From contig NZ_MWQH01000005.1 in NCBI RefSeq assembly GCF_002210295.1, positions 62,001-126,000 on the forward strand: a DNA stretch of 64,000 nucleotides, read 5' to 3'. Shown here piece after piece: positions 1 to 7,823 of this stretch (position 1 is the first letter of the stretch; each line of letters starts with the position of its first letter). Both the position numbers and the translations under genes were made by a program. Source of the stretch: Fibrobacter sp. UWB5 (lineage in GTDB: Bacteria > Fibrobacterota > Fibrobacteria > Fibrobacterales > Fibrobacteraceae). Below the pieces are notes generated by a model. That model was given only the letters and a program-made list of their open reading frames with translations. It ran no database searches and was not told the DNA's origin.

Positions 1-431
1 CGCTGGGTCACCACCTCTCCGACGTCATCGAGACCACCGTCATGGCGATGTTCTACGGTTCGCAACTGCAAGGCATGATGCCCAAGCTCCACAGCCTGAA
101 TTTCGGCGGCATGGAACTCATCCGCCCCATGTATTGCATCAACGAGCAAGACATCATCAACTGGAAAAATTACAACGGGCTGCAGTTTATCCAGTGCGCC
201 TGCCGCTTTACCGAAAGTTGCACCGTCTGTGACAACGGCGGTGGCGGTAGCAAGCGGCAAGAAATCAAGATGCTCATCAAGCGCCTCAAGCGCGAAAACC
301 CGAACATCGAAAAGAGCATCTTCAACAGCCTGCACTCCGTCTGCATCGAGACGTTCCCCGGCTACAAGGCCGGCGGCGAACCGCATTCATTCCTTGAAGA
401 TTACGAGGATCGCCTACCGCAGAAAGGGTAA
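1..431 (+). CDS. ttcA: TtcA-like tRNA 2-thiocytidine biosynthesis protein (5' partial)
   Basis: This is the C-terminal part of a PP-loop ATPase of the TtcA/TilS superfamily; the frame is open from base 3 and the start lies before the window. The first visible residues (LGHHLSDVIETTVMAMFYG) match the TtcA helix that normally reads GHHxDDxxETxxxNxxYGG, followed by the usual MPPKL-like stretch (MMPKL) and the IRPMxYxxE segment. Known TtcA enzymes activate cytidine 32 of tRNA with ATP and add sulfur using an iron-sulfur cluster held by conserved cysteines. Several cysteines are present here (QCACRF, ESCTVC), but the spacing differs from classical TtcA, so a related thiolase of the same superfamily is possible. 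The RND gene that follows is separated by about 70 bp and has its own upstream box. Confidence 0.72.
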   Translation, partial: LGHHLSDVIETTVMAMFYGSQLQGMMPKLHSLNFGGMELIRPMYCINEQDIINWKNYNGLQFIQCACRFTESCTVCDNGGGGSKRQEIKMLIKRLKRENPNIEKSIFNSLHSVCIETFPGYKAGGEPHSFLEDYEDRLPQKG

Positions 432-443
432 GCCTCCCGTCCG

Positions 444-493
444 TTTGGAGTAGAAAAAGAGGGCCCGGAACGCTATTTTTCACCCCAAAAAAA
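444..493 (+). promoter_or_regulatory. Upstream box shared with the second RND exporter gene
   Basis: This leader aligns with 11308-11358 in front of the paralogous exporter. Shared blocks in order are TTTGGAGTAGAA, GGCCC, CTATTTTT and CACC-C followed by an A tract. The A tract leads into the ribosome-binding region in both genes, and the alignment puts the start of this gene at the ATG at 505. CACCCC (481-486) can also pair with GGGGTG (496-501), forming a hairpin over the likely Shine-Dalgarno. Whether the box is a promoter, an operator or only a relic of duplication cannot be decided from sequence. Confidence 0.5.
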
Positions 494-504
494 GTGGGGT
501 GCTT

Positions 505-2853
505 ATGCAAGTTTCTCGTGTCAACAAGGTTTTTGCCCGGTTAGGGCGTTTTCAGATCAAGTTTCGCTGGTTGATTCTGCTGGTAACGGCAATTGTGACG
601 TTTTTGGCGTGCCTCGGGCTCCCGCAACTGCAGATGACGAGCAGCGAAGAGGAATGGTTTGACGACTGGGACAAGGTGAAAATTGACCAGGCGCACTTCA
701 ACGAAAAATTCGGCAGCGACGACGGCTACATGGTGATGGTCCGCGCCGACGACGTATTCGCGCCGGAGGTGTTGCAGGCAATCGACAGGCTTTCACGCAG
801 GCTCGAAAACGAGGTGCCGTACGCCGACCGCGTGGTTTCGCTGACACACAACTTGTCAATTCCGGTTGCAAATGACGAAGGTTTTGAAGTCATCGACCCA
901 TTCGAGGGCGGTATTCCCAACGACCCGCAGGAACTGGAATCGAAAAAGCGGCTGATTCTTTCCCGCGAATCGCTGGTGAACAATATCGTCTCGGACGATT
1001 CGAAGGAAACATGGGTTATTCTCTCGCTGAAATCTTACGAGGGCGGCGTCGATTTCGGCAAGGACAGCATCGCGCCTTTCGCCCGCGAAGTCATTTATTC
1101 CGACGAATTCAAGAGCGACAAGTTTGAAATGCTCCCGACAGGCATGAGCTACACCGAGATGGAAGAAAACGAAGTCATTTCGAAGGAATGCGCCATGCGC
1201 ATCGGTTTCGGCTTCCTGGTGATGGTCATTTGCCTTGTTTTGTTTGTACGTTCGTTGCGCGGCGTGGTGGTGCCCGCGATTGCAACAGTCGGCGGCATTG
1301 CCTCGGTGCTTGGCATCAACGCATGGCTAGGCATTATCGGCGATGAAAGCATGGTCGCTCTCCCGGTGCTTTTGGGCATGGCACTTTCAGTAGGCTATTC
1401 CATCCACTATATCAATTCATTCCGCATGCATTTTAGGCGCACGGGCAACCGCCGCGAATCCGTGATTTGCGCCGTCGAAGAAACGGGCTGGCCCATCCTC
1501 TTTACGGTCATTACTACGGTTGCATCGCTGATTTCGTTTCTGTTCGCAGGCATTCGCCCCATCCGCTGGATTGGCGGGATTTCGGCGGGCATCGTCACGA
1601 TGGTTTATCTGTATGTCATCATCCTGATTCCGATTCTCATGAGTTTCGGCAAGAACGCAAAACCGAACCCGACGCAAGTAAAGTCGGCAGGAGCCACTAA
1701 GGCGGACATTCTCTTTGAATTCTTTGGGCGCAAGGTATGCAGGCACAGCGTTATCGTCGCAGTGATTTCGGCGGCAGTAATGTTGCTGCAGATTCCAGGA
1801 ATGATGCGTATCGACGTGAATATGGATTACACTGAGACCATGGGCGAAAAGATTCCCTTCGTGGTGCGGCTCAAGGACATGCTCAGCGGAAAACTCGGAA
1901 GCCTTTACGACTTCAACGTGATGGTGGAATTCGACGATGCAGACGCGCTCAAGGATCCCGCCAACATGAAACGCATCGAGCAACTGGAACAGAAACTCGG
2001 CACGCTCCAGCTCACCAAAATTTCGGGCGACAAGCCGCGCGTGCAATCGGTGACGCGCCTCGTGAAAGAGATGAACCGCACGCTGAACGCTGACAGCATC
2101 GAGTATTACAAGATTCCCGACGCGCAGGACATGCTCACGCAACTGCTTTTCTTGTACGAGATTTCGGACCCGGACGCACTCTTTGAACGCATGGACGAAA
2201 ATTACAAGACAACCTTCATTCACATAGAACTGGCCGGCTACGACGCCAAAAAAATCGTCGAGGACCTGGATTCCGCAAACGCTTATGCCGCGCAGATTTT
2301 CCCCGACGCGAAAGTCTCCGTGGTGGGCGAAGTCGTGAACTACGCCGAAATGAACGGCAAGCTGGTCGGCGGGTTGTTGCGCTCCTTCGGCGGCTCGTTC
2401 GTGATTATCGCCATCATGATGATTCTTGCGTTCGGGAGCATCAAGGCGGGCCTTATCGGGATGATTCCAAACGTCGCGCCCGTTCTCCTGATTGGCGGCG
2501 TCATGGGCTATTCGGGCATGCCGCTCGACATGATCACGATGATCGTGATGCCAATGATTCTGGGCATCGCCGTCGACGACACCATCCACATGAACAATCA
2601 CATCAAATACGGATTCGAGCGCACGGGCAGCTACAGGCACGCGTTACTGCTCTCTTACCGCGAAATCGGAAAGACCATGGGCATGACCACCTTCATCCTT
2701 TGCGCGATGTTCTTCGTGTTCATCTTCAGCCCCATGGGGGCCCTCCACAACGTGGGCCTGCTCTCCATCGTGGGCCTCGGAGCCGCACTCCTTGCCGATT
2801 ACACGCTCACCACCGCACTCGTGTACCTGAGCAAGCCATATGGGAAAGGTTAA
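505..2853 (+). CDS. RND/MMPL-family exporter (first paralog)
   Basis: A protein of about 782 residues with the two-fold layout of the RND superfamily (MMPL/HpnN-like branch). One transmembrane helix near residues 20-44 is followed by a large periplasmic loop, five helices around 225-390, a seventh helix near 410, a second loop, and a final helix bundle from about 620. The characteristic GIAVDDTIHMNNH stretch lies in the second bundle, where RND proteins carry the proton-relay aspartates. Members move lipids or other hydrophobic molecules using proton-motive force; the substrate here is unknown. A GTG at 499 is in frame, but ATG 505 is preferred because GTGGGG sits just upstream and the alignment with the second paralog puts its ATG here. 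No periplasmic adaptor gene is adjacent, and a ZIP transporter follows after 15 bp. Confidence 0.85.
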   Translation: MQVSRVNKVFARLGRFQIKFRWLILLVTAIVTFLACLGLPQLQMTSSEEEWFDDWDKVKIDQAHFNEKFGSDDGYMVMVRADDVFAPEVLQAIDRLSRRLENEVPYADRVVSLTHNLSIPVANDEGFEVIDPFEGGIPNDPQELESKKRLILSRESLVNNIVSDDSKETWVILSLKSYEGGVDFGKDSIAPFAREVIYSDEFKSDKFEMLPTGMSYTEMEENEVISKECAMRIGFGFLVMVICLVLFVRSLRGVVVPAIATVGGIASVLGINAWLGIIGDESMVALPVLLGMALSVGYSIHYINSFRMHFRRTGNRRESVICAVEETGWPILFTVITTVASLISFLFAGIRPIRWIGGISAGIVTMVYLYVIILIPILMSFGKNAKPNPTQVKSAGATKADILFEFFGRKVCRHSVIVAVISAAVMLLQIPGMMRIDVNMDYTETMGEKIPFVVRLKDMLSGKLGSLYDFNVMVEFDDADALKDPANMKRIEQLEQKLGTLQLTKISGDKPRVQSVTRLVKEMNRTLNADSIEYYKIPDAQDMLTQLLFLYEISDPDALFERMDENYKTTFIHIELAGYDAKKIVEDLDSANAYAAQIFPDAKVSVVGEVVNYAEMNGKLVGGLLRSFGGSFVIIAIMMILAFGSIKAGLIGMIPNVAPVLLIGGVMGYSGMPLDMITMIVMPMILGIAVDDTIHMNNHIKYGFERTGSYRHALLLSYREIGKTMGMTTFILCAMFFVFIFSPMGALHNVGLLSIVGLGAALLADYTLTTALVYLSKPYGKG

Positions 2854-2868
2854 TACTATCTTTATGGC

Positions 2869-3657
2869 ATGAACGAGCCTGTCTTACAAATTGCCCAAGG
2901 TCTTGCCATCCCGTTTTTAGGGACTGTCTTGGGGGCGGCATGCGTGTTTTTTATGCGCAAACAGATGAGCCAAAATCTCAAGCGGGGCCTTCTCTCTTTT
3001 GCGGCGGGCGTCATGGTGGCGGCATCTGTATGGAGCCTGCTTTTGCCCGCAATCAGTGCAAGCGAATCGATGGGCAAACTGGCATTCATTCCGGCGACAG
3101 TCGGATTCTGGGCCGGCATTCTATTCTTGTATATTTTAGATAAAATAACGCCGCACTTACATTTGGGTAGCGCCACGCCAGAAGGTCCCAAGGCAAAACT
3201 CAAGCGCACGACCATGCTTACGCTAGCAGTAACTTTGCACAACTTGCCCGAGGGCATGGCTGTCGGTATCGTTTTCGCAGGCTGGCTTTCGGAGAATGTC
3301 GCCATCACGCTTTCGGGTGCGTTTGCGCTTGCCATAGGCATCGCTATTCAGAATTTCCCCGAAGGGGCGGTGGTGTCGCTCCCGCTCCGTGCCGAAGGGG
3401 CTTCCCGCAAAAAAGCTTTTGCACTTGGCGCGCTTTCCGGAGCGGTAGAACCTGTAGGGGCCTTAATCACGCTGCTTGCGGCTGAGGCGCTCTCGCCCTT
3501 CATGCCCTACCTGCTCTCGCTTGCGGCGGGCGCCATGATTTATGTCGTCATCGAAGAAATGCTCCCCGAAGTCAGCGAAGGAGAGCATTTTGATGCCGGC
3601 ACCATCCTTTTTGCCGTGGGTTTCACGCTCATGATGGTACTCGACAGCGCGCTATAA
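2869..3657 (+). CDS. ZIP-family divalent metal transporter (ZupT-like)
   Basis: A 262-residue integral membrane protein with about eight predicted helices. The two metal-site signatures of ZIP transporters are clear: HNLPEG (near residue 124) and QNFPEG (near residue 164) in consecutive helices, with an EE pair late in the protein (VIEEMLPE). ZIP proteins import Zn2+, Fe2+ or Mn2+ into the cytoplasm without ATP. The length fits the family. The start follows the RND stop by 15 bp and has no obvious Shine-Dalgarno, so translation may be coupled. feoB ends only 8 bp downstream on the opposite strand, which groups two metal-uptake systems but gives no proof of shared control. Confidence 0.88.
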   Translation: MNEPVLQIAQGLAIPFLGTVLGAACVFFMRKQMSQNLKRGLLSFAAGVMVAASVWSLLLPAISASESMGKLAFIPATVGFWAGILFLYILDKITPHLHLGSATPEGPKAKLKRTTMLTLAVTLHNLPEGMAVGIVFAGWLSENVAITLSGAFALAIGIAIQNFPEGAVVSLPLRAEGASRKKAFALGALSGAVEPVGALITLLAAEALSPFMPYLLSLAAGAMIYVVIEEMLPEVSEGEHFDAGTILFAVGFTLMMVLDSAL

Positions 3658-3665
3658 AATTTCAC

Positions 3666-5714
3666 TTAGAAAATCAGCAATCCGATGTGGTAGCCGATAA
3701 AGGCGAGCCCGAGCGAAAGAGCCAAGTAGTAGCCCATGATGGTGGCTAGCCACTTGAACGAGCCGGCCTCGCGGTAGGTGGTGCCCATCGCCAACACGCA
3801 GGGAACGTTGAACATCGATGCAAACAGGAAAGCGAGTGCTTCGGGCTTGCTGATGGTACTTGCAAGAGCCTCGCCCAAGTTTTCGCTTGCAGCCACGCGG
3901 GTCACAAGAGAGAACGCCTCTCCAGTGTGGTTGAAAAGCGTGCTCATAATGCCAAGCGAAGCTTCTTTACTGAACATGCCGCCCAAATAAGAGACGAAAA
4001 GTTCCCAGCGCATTCCGAAGAACATCGTCACCGGTTCAATCGCATTGCCAATCTTGTAAAGGAGCGTATTTTCCACATTGCCGTCACCCGCGTAAGAGAG
4101 CGCCCAGAAAAGGGCCGCCACCATCAGGATCATCTTCAACGCCTTCTTGAAAATTCCCCAGGTGCTACGCCCGACCATCGCAGCAATCATCTTCCAGTGC
4201 GGTTTGTGATACGGCGGCAATTCCATAATCATGCCCACGCGTTCATTCTGCGGGACAAGCTTTTTGCCGAACAGGCGCGAAGACCGGTAGAAACTGGCAA
4301 AAATCAGCGCCACGTAGCCGATGCCAAACAGCGGTGCGGCCGACCCGAAGAAAGTCGACGCCAGGAACAGCACCACAGCCACCTTGCTCCCGCACGGAAT
4401 GGCCCACAACAGAACGAGCGCAAGCAAACGTTGCCCGCGGGTATCAAGCACGCGCGTACCGCAAACTGCACCCGCCGTGCATCCAATTCCAGAGAACAGC
4501 GGCATAATCGCCTTGCCCTGCAAACCGAGGCGCGAAAGCCAGTTGTCAAACGCATACGAGAAACGCGCCATATAGCCGATTTCTTCAAGAATGCGGAACA
4601 CGAAAATGATAGCGAAAATGAAACTCGTCATACAAATCGTGATGCAAGTTCCACCGACGAGCACCAAGTTGATGAACGAAATCACCACAGGCCAAACGCC
4701 AAGCGCATTGCCAACACGTTCTACAAGCGACTGCAATACAGGCTGCATTCCAAAACCGATTCCCATGCCCGGGAAAGCGAGAATCATACACGCAATCAGC
4801 GAAACGACCATGATTCCGAATGCAAAGAACTTGCCCTTGATATGGTGCGTGGCAATGCGGTCCCACTTGCTGAAAACTTTCTCGATGGATTTCGGCGTGG
4901 CCGATTCACGCACGATCTTCGAAGCCCAGCGATACTTGGCTTCGCCGGTGAGAATGCCGCCGTCGCGCCCTTCTTCGCTATCGAGGATTGCATCAATCGC
5001 ATTCTTCCTAGCGAACGGAAGCATTTCATTCACGACACCACAAATGAGTTTGTCTTTTTCGAGAAGCTTTTCCGCAATCCAGATTTTTTCGCAAACGCCG
5101 TATTCAAAATCGCCGAGGGCTGCTTCGATACGGCTAATGAGACTATCCGTTTTTTCAGCAAGCTCTCCCCCGCCAACGAGTTCCTCGCGCAGGCTCCCGC
5201 TATCAAGGCAAACAGGCGTCTTGATAGCCAAAACCATCTTCTTGAAAAAATCAGGATAACGTTCCGTTTCGGCCGCACTGAAGCCAAGCACCGGAACGCC
5301 GAGGCGCTTTTCAATCGCAGCCACGTCAATCTTCTTGCCCGCCGCTTCGGCCACATCCATCATGTTGAGCACCAGCATCACGGGCATGCGAATGCCCACA
5401 AAATCCGCCAGCATGTAAAGGCTGCGTTCCAGCTGCGACGCATCTACCAGAATGCACACGAGGTCCGCCTTGCCGCTCTGAATGTAGTCGCGCGTGACGA
5501 CTTCTTCTTCGGAGTTCGCCGAAAGCCCGTAACTGCCCGGAAGGTCAATTACTTTATATGTCGAACCATCAAAAACAAATTCACCTTCAGCCTGCTCCAC
5601 CGTTTTGCCGGGCCAGTTGCCCACGCGCTGGTGAAGTCCCGTAAGGTTGTTAAAAAGCGTCGATTTACCAGAATTAGGCTGTCCGAGCAAAGCAATAGTC
5701 TTGATTTCGCTCAT
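3666..5714 (-). CDS. feoB: Ferrous iron transport protein B
   Basis: A 682-residue protein with the FeoB layout: an N-terminal G domain, a helical GDI-like spacer and a C-terminal membrane channel with Gate motifs. The G1 loop is GQPNSGKST (residues 11-19), with the FeoB-typical NWPGKTVE stretch following as switch I. G3 reads DLPGSYGL and G4 reads NMMD. Gate cysteines appear in GIGCTAGAVCG and near NVPC. The known role is GTP-dependent Fe2+ uptake across the inner membrane. feoA lies immediately upstream, its stop codon two bases from this start, so the pair is an operon in the usual A-B order. No FeoC-like gene follows. No clear terminator was seen between feoB and the convergent ZIP gene. 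Confidence 0.95.
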   Translation of the reverse strand: MSEIKTIALLGQPNSGKSTLFNNLTGLHQRVGNWPGKTVEQAEGEFVFDGSTYKVIDLPGSYGLSANSEEEVVTRDYIQSGKADLVCILVDASQLERSLYMLADFVGIRMPVMLVLNMMDVAEAAGKKIDVAAIEKRLGVPVLGFSAAETERYPDFFKKMVLAIKTPVCLDSGSLREELVGGGELAEKTDSLISRIEAALGDFEYGVCEKIWIAEKLLEKDKLICGVVNEMLPFARKNAIDAILDSEEGRDGGILTGEAKYRWASKIVRESATPKSIEKVFSKWDRIATHHIKGKFFAFGIMVVSLIACMILAFPGMGIGFGMQPVLQSLVERVGNALGVWPVVISFINLVLVGGTCITICMTSFIFAIIFVFRILEEIGYMARFSYAFDNWLSRLGLQGKAIMPLFSGIGCTAGAVCGTRVLDTRGQRLLALVLLWAIPCGSKVAVVLFLASTFFGSAAPLFGIGYVALIFASFYRSSRLFGKKLVPQNERVGMIMELPPYHKPHWKMIAAMVGRSTWGIFKKALKMILMVAALFWALSYAGDGNVENTLLYKIGNAIEPVTMFFGMRWELFVSYLGGMFSKEASLGIMSTLFNHTGEAFSLVTRVAASENLGEALASTISKPEALAFLFASMFNVPCVLAMGTTYREAGSFKWLATIMGYYLALSLGLAFIGYHIGLLIF

Positions 5715-5716
5715 TT

Positions 5717-5968
5717 TTACAATTCCACCTTGACAAAAATCTGTGAACTTTCCTTATAATTGACAGCGATTACCGTATCGCGGCAAAAAACGAGCACTGG
5801 CGAGCGCCCATCATTCTTGAGGAGCGTAAAGGCGGAACCCGGCGTAAGCCCGATGGAAACAATTCTTGAAATAAAGCGGGAATCGCCTTCGATCTGGGCG
5901 ACCGTCCCGCAACGATTCTCGCCCATTTCGGCGAGACTCAAACGGTCAACAAAATCAGCATTTTTCAT
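5717..5968 (-). CDS. feoA: Ferrous iron transport protein A
   Basis: An 83-residue SH3-like FeoA protein. It shows the family's pattern of a short hydrophobic and basic N-terminus, an ISRIVSIGLTPGS segment typical of the FeoA core (RLxxxGLxPGxxV), and a terminal strand ending VKVEL. FeoA proteins bind the FeoB G domain and are needed for ferrous iron uptake. The stop codon is separated from the feoB start by two bases, so translation is probably coupled. The ATG at 5968 is the first start in frame with a family-length product; its Shine-Dalgarno is weak. Confidence 0.9.
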   Translation of the reverse strand: MKNADFVDRLSLAEMGENRCGTVAQIEGDSRFISRIVSIGLTPGSAFTLLKNDGRSPVLVFCRDTVIAVNYKESSQIFVKVEL

Positions 5969-6029
5969 GCGCCAAAAGTAGCCGAAAAACGCCCCAAAAA
6001 CCGCTCCAAATGGACTTCGGGGAATCCGT

Positions 6030-7058
6030 TTATTTTCCCTTCATACTTTCCTGGATTTTAGCAATAACTTCTTCGGGTGTTACAAAATTCAAAACGCTAA
6101 ATGCAGTCATCTCGTTACCCATATCTTTAAAACTCGCCCCAAAGTGATAAACGATATCATCTACAAGCAAGAATCTATCGTGAATGGTTCGCATAGTTTT
6201 CAACTCCAGGCCGGGATATTGCTTGTTGTGCAATTCCTTGGCAGCTTTAAATTCTGGTGTAATATGTGCGGAATAAATAACCGCAGTTACTCCTTTTGTT
6301 CGCATTGCGGCAAATTTTAAAATTTCAATTGTTGCAAATGGATCGATAAACACTACAGACCGCTTCGCCAATTTCACTAAATCAGCAATCAGAGCAAGCC
6401 CGTCAAATCGAGTTCCCGTCGCAAGGATGCCGCCCGTCGGGGTTTGCGCTGCTTTCACAAAGAACTCAATATGCTTTTCAACTGTCGAAAGACGAGTTTC
6501 AACATTTTCAAGTTTTGCGCCCTGATTTTCAATTAGTTGCCGTTGTTCCTGAAACCTATTGGCTATCTGCATTCCAGTTGCAACCATCCGTTGATTTACG
6601 GCATAACCTTTGAGCATGTAGTCCTTCAAGACCTGATTAGCCCAGCGACGGAATCTTACGCCCGTTCTACTGTTGACACGATAGCCGATAGATATAATCA
6701 TATCAAGGTTGTAAAAATCAATGCGTCTTGCGACATTTCTTTTGCCTTCTTTTCGAACTACTCGAATTTTTCGAGTAGTTGAAATGTAATCAAGTTCATC
6801 GGTTTCAAAAATCTCTTGAATATGATAGGTAATCGTATTTTCTTTAACAGAGAACAATTCTGCCATTTGTCCTTGTGTTAGCCACACAGTATCATTTTCG
6901 ACACGAACCTCTAGCCGGACATCACCTTCCGGCTGATAGAGTACAATTTCGCCAAAACCCGATTCCGCAGACGGATTCGATAATACATTTGTCGATCCGG
7001 CCTTTATGCCGGAATCCTTTTCCTTGATTTTTCCCATAGCCTTGCCTATGGAACGCAT
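6030..7058 (-). CDS. RhuM-family protein with PLD-like C-terminal region
   Basis: A 342-residue protein. Residues about 37-150 match the RhuM (virulence protein) domain, with WLTQGQMAELF, RIDFYNLDMIISIGYRV and RFRRWANQVLKDYMLKGYAVN; this domain resembles phage antirepressor and KilA-type modules. A coiled-coil-like stretch follows (about 165-200). The C-terminal part contains VVFIDPFAT and IHDRFLLVDDIVYHFGAS, a pattern like phospholipase D-type domains with an HxD core. RhuM proteins are typical of genomic islands and their biochemical role is not established. A second start seven codons in (MGKIKEKDS) is possible. The gene is more AT-rich than feoAB and opens the accessory island. A perfect 15-bp palindrome lies about 40 bp upstream of the start. 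Confidence 0.75.
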   Translation of the reverse strand: MRSIGKAMGKIKEKDSGIKAGSTNVLSNPSAESGFGEIVLYQPEGDVRLEVRVENDTVWLTQGQMAELFSVKENTITYHIQEIFETDELDYISTTRKIRVVRKEGKRNVARRIDFYNLDMIISIGYRVNSRTGVRFRRWANQVLKDYMLKGYAVNQRMVATGMQIANRFQEQRQLIENQGAKLENVETRLSTVEKHIEFFVKAAQTPTGGILATGTRFDGLALIADLVKLAKRSVVFIDPFATIEILKFAAMRTKGVTAVIYSAHITPEFKAAKELHNKQYPGLELKTMRTIHDRFLLVDDIVYHFGASFKDMGNEMTAFSVLNFVTPEEVIAKIQESMKGK

Positions 7059-7096
7059 TCCCCGAAACGGGCCCCTGTCGGGGGATATAATAAAGT

Positions 7097-7111
7097 GTTG
7101 GAACTTCCAAC
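7097..7111. promoter_or_regulatory. 15-bp palindrome upstream of the RhuM gene, candidate operator
   Basis: GTTGGAACTTCCAAC is a perfect 7-1-7 inverted repeat. On the minus strand it is followed by TTTATTATAT, a plausible -10 region, so the palindrome would overlap the -35 area of the RhuM promoter. This is typical placement for autoregulation, and the RhuM protein is the nearest candidate binder. That link is inference only. Confidence 0.4.
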
Positions 7112-7575
7112 GCGGGATGAAATATACAATATCATTCCAGGTTGGATTATGATAAAATTGGCTTTTTTAGAGAAATTTGCCGTTCTTTGCACTTAAACGC
7201 ATTTTTTTTCGCAAAAAACATTCAATTTGTAAATATTTATGTTATTTTTAATGCAAAATAGAGTTTAGCTCTTGTTCTCCAAACGAAATCTGCAAATTTC
7301 AAATAACCGGGAACAAGGCGAACGCTCACGCAGGCATGCCGTTGTTAGCAGTGTGTTTCAGTTTGTCGTACCGACTTAATAGTCGGTCTTTGGTCATCTG
7401 ACCATTGGGCAACAGCCCTTTTGGGGCGTGGGTCGCTCGCATTTATCGGTTATAGGCTTTGCAGAGCCTCGTTTGGATAAATGCAACGACTCGCACCTTT
7501 TTTGTATTCAGACAAAATTTGGCAGGATTCCTTGCAACAGGGGCAGACTTTTGAAATATTCAAGGGGAGGTTGCA
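7112..7575. other. 464-bp intergenic region with three tandem hairpins
   Basis: No coding sequence with credible composition was found here. The left part is very AT-rich and could hold divergent promoters for RhuM and the zinc-ribbon operon. The right part is GC-richer and structured. CCGACT(7371-7376)/AGTCGG(7381-7386), TGGTCA(7391-7396)/TGACCA(7399-7404) and GGGC(7407-7410)/GCCC(7415-7418), the last followed by TTTT, form three consecutive small hairpins. They could be a 5' untranslated structure or small RNA for the island operon, or part of a repeat element. There is no match to a known RNA family that I can name. Confidence 0.4.
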
Positions 7576-7794
7576 ATGGCAACATACTACTGTAAGAAGT
7601 GCGGACAATCTTATACGGATTTTACGTATATGACGCGGAATACTTACTGCCCTAAAGGCGGGCATTGTGAACCCTATGAAGGTCGTGAAACTGGGCCGTG
7701 GCATTGTAAAAAATGTGGACGTGCCTACACGGATTTTAAATACATGATCCAGAATACTTACTGCGAAAAAGGCGGCAAGTGCGAACCGTTTTAA
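7576..7794 (+). CDS. Small tandem zinc-ribbon protein
   Basis: A 72-residue protein made of two near-identical units of about 33 residues. Each unit begins CKKCG, continues with a YTDFxYMxxNTYC segment, and ends KGGxCEP. The pattern CxxC plus two further cysteines per unit predicts two zinc ribbons. Related short proteins with repeated CKxCG...GxHxxYEG units occur in many gut and rumen bacteria; no function is established that I know. The start follows AAGGGGAGG closely and is well supported. It is the first gene of the island operon, with the YaaW-GTPase gene beginning 29 bp downstream. It could be a nucleic-acid or protein-binding accessory, but that is speculation. Confidence 0.7.
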   Translation: MATYYCKKCGQSYTDFTYMTRNTYCPKGGHCEPYEGRETGPWHCKKCGRAYTDFKYMIQNTYCEKGGKCEPF

Positions 7795-7823
7795 TCCAGA
7801 ATTCCTAAACCGATGGAGATGAC

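Noticed and set aside
1417-2640. 407-codon antisense frame opposite the first RND gene
   Set aside because: Shadow of the RND gene; composition and lack of motifs show it is not real. Similar shadows opposite the second RND gene, glnN, pyrG and the glycosyltransferase were rejected for the same reason.
3927-5759. 610-codon frame on the plus strand opposite feoB
   Set aside because: feoB and feoA are unmistakable on the other strand; the plus frame has a His/Arg/Asn-rich shadow composition.
7320-7420. Integron attC site at the island edge
   Set aside because: GTTGTTAGCAG resembles part of a core site, but no matching inverse core or integrase gene is present.
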